Source: CAZTGZ01 sp964613385
Lineage (GTDB): Bacteria > Bacteroidota > Bacteroidia > NS11-12g > UBA9320
Direction: 5' to 3'
Assembly (NCBI GenBank): GCA_964613385.1
Contig: CAZTGZ010000003.1
Coordinates: 80,933 to 144,932 of the forward strand
Length of the DNA stretch: 64,000 nt
Positions 58,388-64,000 of the stretch are shown in pieces (within the stretch, counting starts at the first letter, position 1; every line of letters begins with the position of its first letter). A program made the translations under genes and the position numbers. The notes below the pieces were generated by a model. The model made no database searches, had not been told where the DNA came from, and worked only from the letters and a program-made list of their open reading frames with translations.

Positions 58388-59527
58388 TGAAATTCACAAT
58401 CCTGAATTATGATTCCGGGTCTGATGCCAGAACCGGCCTGCTCGCTACTTCACATGGAGAAATACGCACGCCCATATTTATGCCGGTTGGCACCCAGGCT
58501 ACGGTAAAAGCGGTTGATCAGGAAGCACTTAGATCAGAAATTGATGCCCGGATTATTTTGGGCAATACCTATCATCTTTATTTAAGACCGGGTACAGCGA
58601 TTTTAGAGAAGGCCGGGGGGCTGCATTCATTCATGAATTGGGATAGACCTATTCTTACTGACAGCGGCGGATTTCAGGTATTTTCTTTAAATGATTTAAG
58701 AAAGATCANNNNNNNNNNACCGGAAAATAACCGAAGAAGGGGTAAAATTCAAAAGCCATATAGACGGCAGTACCCTGTGGTTTACGCCGGAAAATGTGAT
58801 GGACATTCAGAGAAGCATTGGAGGAGATATCATCATGGCCTTTGACGAATGTACGCCTTATCCCTGTGAGCGATCATATGCCGTTAACAGCATGCATCAA
58901 ACGCATAGATGGTTGAAGCGTTGTTGTGCTCGATTTGACGAAACGGAAGCATTATATGGTTATGACCAGACCTTATTCCCTATTGTGCAGGGTAGTGTGT
59001 ATCCTGAATTGAGAAAGGAGAGTGCTCAGTTTATTGCATCATGCGAACGCGAGGGGAATGCCATCGGTGGATTGTCGGTGGGAGAACCCCATGAAATGAT
59101 GTATGATATGACCGGGTTGGTATGTTCTATACTTCCCAAAGACAAGCCCAGATACCTGATGGGAGTGGGGACTCCGGTGAATTTACTGGAATCGGTGGCA
59201 TTGGGTGTGGACATGTTTGATTGTGTGATGCCAACGCGCAACGCGAGAAATGGGATGTTATTTACACCAGAAGGTGTCATGAATATGCGCAATAAAAAGT
59301 GGGAAGATGATTTTTCACCGGTTCATTCTACACTTACACCGGATTATTCAAAGGCTTATCTTCGACATCTATTTATGGCAAAAGAGCATTTGGCGGCCAG
59401 AATTGCGAGCATACATAATCTCAAATTCTATCATTGGCTGATGGATCAAATCCGTATGCATATCGAAAAAGGTGATTTTATGGCCTGGAAGAACAGCATA
59501 CGCACTAAATTAGTCGAAAGATTATGA
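58387..59527 (+). CDS. tgt: tRNA-guanine transglycosylase (broken by an N gap)
   Basis: The enzyme that exchanges guanine 34 for queuine precursor (preQ1) in tRNAs with GUN anticodons. The left part has TPIFMPVGTQATVKAV, ILGNTYHLYLRPG and LTDSGGFQVFSLNDLRKI; the right part, in another frame after 10 N at 58709-58718, reads RKITEEGVKFKSHIDGS, MAFDECTPYP, GGLSVGEP, YLMGVGTP and DCVMPTRNAR with nucleophile aspartate (MFDCVMPTR). The C-terminal zinc ligand region usual in bacterial Tgt (CxCxxC near the end) is not evident: the stretch after MNMRNKKWEDDFSPVHST lacks cysteines. The gene is presumably intact in the organism. Its stop overlaps the next start (ATGA). Confidence 0.93.
58709..58718. other. 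10-N assembly gap inside tgt
   Basis: A run of ten N. The codons just before (AGA AAG ATC) and just after (CGG AAA ATA) both encode Arg-Lys-Ile, so the flanks probably overlap rather than leave sequence missing. Confidence 0.95.
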
Positions 59528-59883
59528 ACGTAAACGAACTAAAGAATCGCACGGTTACTTTGGCGGAAGCCTGTATTAAAGTGAGTATTTTGTTGCCGGC
59601 ACAGACTCCGTTGCTGGTGCATGTAAAAGATGGTTTAATGAAAAATGCGACAGAATTGGGGGTTAAGTCGAGAATCCTGGGCAGACCGCAGCACTCCGAA
59701 TTTTTCATTCAGCGCCTGAATCAAACGGTTGATGCTACCAATGCATGTGCATTCTGGCTGGAAATGGTGATGAAAGAGCAATGGATGGATGCCGTATTGA
59801 TATCGCCTTTGATTGAAGAATGCGAAGAATTGCTCAGCATGTTTCTGCTGGCTGCGAGAAAATCGAAAGACAAACTGGAATAG
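59524..59883 (+). CDS. four helix bundle protein (23S rRNA intervening-sequence protein-like)
   Basis: A 119-residue all-helical protein. The pattern RTVTLAEACIKVSILLP, ATELGVKSRILGRPQHSEFFIQRLNQTVDATNACAFWLEMV and PLIEECEELLSMFLLAARKSKDKLE resembles the 'four helix bundle protein' family (TIGR02436 type), first seen in 23S rRNA intervening sequences. Function is unknown. Unusually it is embedded in an operon: its ATG overlaps the tgt stop as ATGA and its stop is 2 bases before the GTG of the permease gene. The family assignment is by pattern only. Confidence 0.68.
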   Translation: MNVNELKNRTVTLAEACIKVSILLPAQTPLLVHVKDGLMKNATELGVKSRILGRPQHSEFFIQRLNQTVDATNACAFWLEMVMKEQWMDAVLISPLIEECEELLSMFLLAARKSKDKLE

Positions 59884-59885
59884 CT

Positions 59886-60968
59886 GTGATTAAAAGGATA
59901 GACTGGTATATCATACGCTCATTCCTCGGTGCCTTTTCGTTGGCATTGGGACTGTTTACGGTAATCATTATCATTTTCGACGTATCGGAAAAAATCGATG
60001 ATTTTGTAGAGAAGTCTATTCCTTTCAAAACCATATTAACCGGGTATTATCTGAATTTTGTCCCATTTTTATTGAATCAATTCAGCCCGATTTTTATCTT
60101 CATTTCGGTAATTTTTTTCACTTCACGATTGGCGAACCGAACAGAAATCATCGCCATATTGAGCAGCGGAGTCAGTTATCCCAGGTTTTTGAGGCCATAT
60201 TTCATCACGGCGGTTTTTCTGGGTATTTTGAGCTTTATCCTCAATGCATGGATCATCCCAAGTGCCGACAAAGTCAGGGTCGATTTTGAAAACACATACA
60301 TCAGAGATATTTCCAATGACTATAAAGAAAACATCAAAAGACAAATTCAGCCGGGTATTGTGATGTCATTACAAAGTTTCAATTACCTCGATAGTTTTGG
60401 ATATCTGTTGAATCTGGAGCATATAGAGCAAAACCGGTTGGTGAGCCGCTTGTCAGCAGAGAAAATGCAATGGAACCGACAAGCCGGCAAATGGGGATTA
60501 ACGAACTACAAGTACAGAAAATATAATAAAGACGGCACACAGAGCATAGAATTTGGAAAGCAGCTGGATACCGTCATACATTTTAATCCCATCGACTTTT
60601 TTCGCCGGGTTGAAGATGTACAGTCCTTTAATTTACAGGAATTGAATGAGTATATAGAGCTGGAAAGGATGCGGGGAACTGAAAACGTTTTCTTTTATCA
60701 AACGGAGAAATACCGGCGTTATGCGGCTCCGTTTTCTATTTTGGTCTTAACATTTATTGCCGTTTGCGTTTCTTCCATAAAAACCAGACAAGGTATTGGA
60801 TTACATCTTGGCAAAGGTTTGCTCATCAGCTTTTTTTATTTATTTGTCATTCAATTTTTCAATTCCTATGGCTCCAGTGGTTCCATGCATCCATTATTGG
60901 CCGTGAGTATTCCAAACGTATTATTTTTCGGAATCGGGCTGTATTTCTATCGGCATACACAGAAATAA
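59886..60968 (+). CDS. LptF/LptG family lipopolysaccharide export permease
   Basis: A 360-residue membrane protein of the YjgP/YjgQ family. Hydrophobic segments lie at about 10-35, 50-75, 95-120 and, after a periplasmic jelly-roll-like stretch (about 125-255: IIPSADKVRVDFENTYI ... FNPIDFFRRVEDVQ), at about 280-300, 310-330 and 335-355. The six-helix layout with a periplasmic domain between helices 3 and 4 matches LptF/LptG, the membrane part of the LptB2FG transporter that extracts lipopolysaccharide. The GTG at 59886 (VIKRIDWYIIRSFLGAF) is the natural start; a longer frame overlaps the previous gene. Whether it is F or G cannot be told. Confidence 0.87.
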   Translation: MIKRIDWYIIRSFLGAFSLALGLFTVIIIIFDVSEKIDDFVEKSIPFKTILTGYYLNFVPFLLNQFSPIFIFISVIFFTSRLANRTEIIAILSSGVSYPRFLRPYFITAVFLGILSFILNAWIIPSADKVRVDFENTYIRDISNDYKENIKRQIQPGIVMSLQSFNYLDSFGYLLNLEHIEQNRLVSRLSAEKMQWNRQAGKWGLTNYKYRKYNKDGTQSIEFGKQLDTVIHFNPIDFFRRVEDVQSFNLQELNEYIELERMRGTENVFFYQTEKYRRYAAPFSILVLTFIAVCVSSIKTRQGIGLHLGKGLLISFFYLFVIQFFNSYGSSGSMHPLLAVSIPNVLFFGIGLYFYRHTQK

Positions 60969-60991
60969 GCACAACATTCGAAGGTTTTTTT

Positions 60992-60999
60992 TAGGTTTG
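60992..60999 (+). promoter_or_regulatory. candidate -7 element of the T9SS gene at 61004
   Basis: TAGGTTTG fits TAnnTTTG and ends 4 bases before the ATG, predicting a leaderless mRNA. Confidence 0.4.
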
Positions 61000-61003
61000 A
61001 ATT

Positions 61004-62854
61004 ATGAGAAGTATTTTCTTAATTCTTTGCCTGCTACCTATGGCCGGATGGGGCCAGTTCACCTATAAATCGTCGGAAACACATAAAATGCCCCGACTAA
61101 TCCAAATCAACATGTCGGAAACGCAGCATCAATTTGCGGAATTGCTTTTTGAGCCCCCGGCACACCATCATCGTACATCGGAAGCCAAAGTATCGAGAAA
61201 TGCCCTGCGTTTTGCGTCAGAACCGGGCAAAATGCATAAGAATGAATACATCAGCAACCCGGAGCGTATAAAGCCGACACAAACTGCGGGATTTAATGGC
61301 TTACCTATTGGTGGGGCCGGCATTCCAAACGACAACAATATGGCCATCTCCAACGATGGAACGGTGGTCAGTGTGATCAATAGCTCGGTAAGTATCTTTA
61401 AACGCGATGGAGGTCAGATACGATACAGAACATTGCGCACCATTGTCGGGAATGTGCTGCCAAATCTGGATAGAACCTATGATCCTAAAGTGATGTATGA
61501 TCCGGCGGCTGATCGGTTTATACTCGTCTTTCTTCAGGGAAGCACAAGTGCTGATACCAGAATCATCACAGGGTTCAGCCAGACATCAGATCCGGACGGA
61601 GCATGGAACTTTTATGCTTTGGAGGGCAATCCTTTTCAAGGCAAGACCTGGAGTGATTATCCGATTATTGCCATGAACGATAAGGACTTGTTTATTACTG
61701 TGAACATATTATATGATGACATGAGCTGGCAGGAAGGATTTACCCAATCCGTTGTTTGGCAAGTAAAGAAACAAGATGGTTATGCAGGAGATAGTTTAAC
61801 GAGGAAATTATATTATGACATTAAGTATCAGGGTGTTCCTGTTTGGAGTATTTGTCCGGTGAGCAGTACCCCTGAAACAACAGATCATGGAATATATATG
61901 TTGAGTGTACGCCCTTCAGAGTCGGAGAATGACACCTTGTTTCTCCATCGTATAGAGGGAAGCATTGGTTCCGGAGAACCGGTGTTGTCGATGAGAGTGC
62001 TCAGATCGGACAAGGTATATGGTGTTCCGGCGAGTGCCTTTCAGCCCGAAGCCGGTTTCAGGCTTCAGACCAACGACACTCGTGTTTTGAGCGGATTTTA
62101 TCATCAGGGACATATACAATATGTGCAGAGTTCGCATATTCCTTCTAATGGAAAGCCGGGTTTATATCATGGGATCATTGATTTTTCGGGCGGTCAGCCG
62201 GATGTAACAGCCGATTATATAACGAATGATTCATTTGATATGTCTTATCCATCCATTACATCGGTAGCAAGCCAGGACGAACCCATGGCTTCTGTAATCA
62301 CGGCTTCATACAGCGGAAAATGGCATTATCCGGGTACATTGGCGATTATGCATCGCAGGGGGCGAGGATTAGCCGGACTGTACAGCACACCGGTATCTAT
62401 AAAGAAAGGAGAGGGCGTAATCAACACCTTTTTAGCCGACAGTATTGAGCGGTGGGGTGATTATACGGCGGTACAGGTAAAATATAATGAGCGGGACAGA
62501 GTATGGATGAGTGGAAGTTACGGAATGAGTGCGGACAGGAATGGAGTGTGGATAGGGGAGATAGTTTTAGGTTCGGGGTTAGAGTTGGCGATCAGAGATG
62601 CGGGCATAATTTTATATCCGGTTCCCGGGGATGGGTATTACCGATTAAAATTAAATTCCGAGAAGAGCGGAAATTTGGTTTTGCGGTGTACGGATATGAG
62701 AGGTAAGGTGGTATGGGAGGAGGAAAAGGGTTATGTGAGTAGGGGAGAGACGTTGTTGGGATTAGACTTCAGGGGTTTGAGGGTTGGGGTATATTGGGTA
62801 GAGGCTGAGGTTGGGGGGGAGGTGTATGGATGGAAGTTGATCCACGCCCAATAA
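61004..62854 (+). CDS. T9SS-sorted secreted protein of unknown function
   Basis: A 616-residue protein with signal peptide MRSIFLILCLLPMAGWGQ. After a basic, polar stretch (residues 20-100) the body (about 100-530) looks like a beta-propeller or sialidase-like fold: PNDNNMAISNDGTVVSVINSSVSIF, YDPKVMYDPAADRFILVFLQG, DPDGAWNFYALEGNP and SDYPIIAMNDKDLFITVN, with WSDYP/YPSI motifs repeated. I do not recognise the family more closely. The last 80 residues (ILYPVPGDGYYRLKLN ... GVYWVEAEVGGEVYGWKLIHAQ) are a type A T9SS sorting domain. The codons for this tail are extremely G-rich and C-poor. It is the last protein gene before the rRNA operon. Confidence 0.85.
   Translation: MRSIFLILCLLPMAGWGQFTYKSSETHKMPRLIQINMSETQHQFAELLFEPPAHHHRTSEAKVSRNALRFASEPGKMHKNEYISNPERIKPTQTAGFNGLPIGGAGIPNDNNMAISNDGTVVSVINSSVSIFKRDGGQIRYRTLRTIVGNVLPNLDRTYDPKVMYDPAADRFILVFLQGSTSADTRIITGFSQTSDPDGAWNFYALEGNPFQGKTWSDYPIIAMNDKDLFITVNILYDDMSWQEGFTQSVVWQVKKQDGYAGDSLTRKLYYDIKYQGVPVWSICPVSSTPETTDHGIYMLSVRPSESENDTLFLHRIEGSIGSGEPVLSMRVLRSDKVYGVPASAFQPEAGFRLQTNDTRVLSGFYHQGHIQYVQSSHIPSNGKPGLYHGIIDFSGGQPDVTADYITNDSFDMSYPSITSVASQDEPMASVITASYSGKWHYPGTLAIMHRRGRGLAGLYSTPVSIKKGEGVINTFLADSIERWGDYTAVQVKYNERDRVWMSGSYGMSADRNGVWIGEIVLGSGLELAIRDAGIILYPVPGDGYYRLKLNSEKSGNLVLRCTDMRGKVVWEEEKGYVSRGETLLGLDFRGLRVGVYWVEAEVGGEVYGWKLIHAQ
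62772..62798 (+). other. canonical G-quadruplex motif in the coding strand
   Basis: Four runs, GGGG, GGG, GGGG and GGG (62772-62775, 62781-62783, 62786-62789, 62796-62798), with loops of 5, 2 and 6 bases satisfy the G3+N1-7 rule. A further run of seven G lies at 62813-62819. The motif lies in the coding strand and mRNA, 57 bases before the stop codon. Confidence 0.6.
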
Positions 62855-62904
62855 TTTTATCTATGTGATTTACAAGCAGTTAGAAAATATAAATACGACT
62901 ATGC

Positions 62905-62934
62905 TTGTAGAATTAAAAACGGATTTTACTTTTG
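62905..62934 (+). promoter_or_regulatory. upstream rRNA promoter (P1)
   Basis: TTG (62905-62907) and TACTTTTG (62927-62934) are separated by 19 bases, matching the Bacteroidota -33/-7 promoter form. It lies about 258 bases before the 16S rRNA 5' end. Confidence 0.72.
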
Positions 62935-63012
62935 CACCCGCGTTCTGAAAAAGGGTTGTCTACTATGATTGACGGGAGATGTGGGGAGAGAAAAAAATAT
63001 TTGAAAAATATT

Positions 63013-63044
63013 TTTGGTGATTGTAAAAAGTAGTTGTAGATTTG
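63013..63044 (+). promoter_or_regulatory. downstream rRNA promoter (P2)
   Basis: TTTG (63013-63016) and TAGATTTG (63037-63044) are separated by 20 bases, a full match to the Bacteroidota promoter consensus. The expected transcription start is near 63050, giving a 16S leader of about 140 bases. Runs of A and T just upstream could act as an UP-like element. Confidence 0.8.
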
Positions 63045-63050
63045 CAGCCC

Positions 63051-63192
63051 CATAAGGGAACAAAACAGAAGAAAGTTATACAAAGAGGCGCGAGCCTATA
63101 TAGCTAAAGTTCTTTGAAGTAATGGTGAAATAGCGAGCCCTCAAATAACAATTTGAGAAAAATTTTGATTCTTGAGACACTCAAACTTTTTT
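63051..63192 (+). promoter_or_regulatory. 16S rRNA leader with boxA-like sequence and hairpins
   Basis: The transcribed leader contains a hairpin AGGC-GCGA-GCCT with a GNRA tetraloop (63086-63097), a boxA-like AGTTCTTTGA (63108-63117) of the kind found in Bacteroidota rRNA leaders, the hairpin CTCAAAT-AACA-ATTTGAG (63140-63157), and TTGAG-ACA-CTCAA (63172-63184) followed by ACTTTTTT. The last could be part of a processing stem or a weak attenuator; it is immediately before the mature 16S end. Confidence 0.6.

Positions 63193-64000
<808 letters not shown>

Noticed and set aside
58387..59527. tgt as a split or pseudogene
   Set aside because: The frame change coincides with an N run whose flanks encode the same residues; assembly is the simpler cause.

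Overview
The window is a 64 kb piece of a Bacteroidota genome of moderate to low GC. Evidence: four secreted proteins with type IX secretion (T9SS) C-terminal sorting domains plus the T9SS gene porT; many short-signal lipoproteins; promoter elements of the Bacteroidota form TAnnTTTG close to start codons; a complete Na+-translocating NADH:quinone reductase operon; and a 16S rRNA gene, cut by the right edge, with Bacteroidota character. I cannot place it below phylum with confidence; the gene style fits the Saprospiria/Chitinophagia side. Two runs of N (39735-39758 and 58709-58718) break mazG and tgt, so this is a draft, possibly metagenomic, scaffold.

Left part (1-18 kb): a partial LpxH-like phosphoesterase, a polyprenol-phosphate mannosyltransferase and a small transaldolase on the minus strand, then an 8.8 kb gene for a 2923-residue SdrD_B-repeat T9SS protein. 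Opposite lies a three-gene overlapping operon (15008 to 11412): a MauG/cytochrome c peroxidase-like diheme protein, a lipoprotein that aligns by eye with copper amine oxidases but lacks their copper histidines, and a propeller-like lipoprotein. I regard this as the best candidate for an undescribed system. Upstream is a second T9SS protein.

Middle (18-41 kb): an SRP RNA gene, an acyl-CoA carboxylase beta subunit with a YtcJ-like amidohydrolase lipoprotein, two small lipoproteins, a second diheme peroxidase, an M20 amidohydrolase, dnaG, an acyltransferase, an MFS carrier, nqrABCDEF-apbE with a convergent NqrM-like gene, a LytS/LytTR pair, mazG and a CAP-domain lipoprotein.

Right part (41-64 kb): a minus-strand cluster (M23 peptidase, MerR regulator, two envelope proteins), alaS-gatB, a T9SS repeat protein, a divergent redox pair (MauE/DoxX-thioredoxin fusion and TlpA-like lipoprotein), phoBR-like genes, engB, the chain ubiE-porT-tgt-four-helix protein-lptF/G, another T9SS protein, and an rRNA operon with two tandem promoters.

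Non-coding features of note are three arrays of a 7-bp repeat (ATTAGAA) at gene ends, where they supply stop codons, a GC-rich structured block at 51925-52052, and a recurring promoter geometry that predicts leaderless or nearly leaderless mRNAs.
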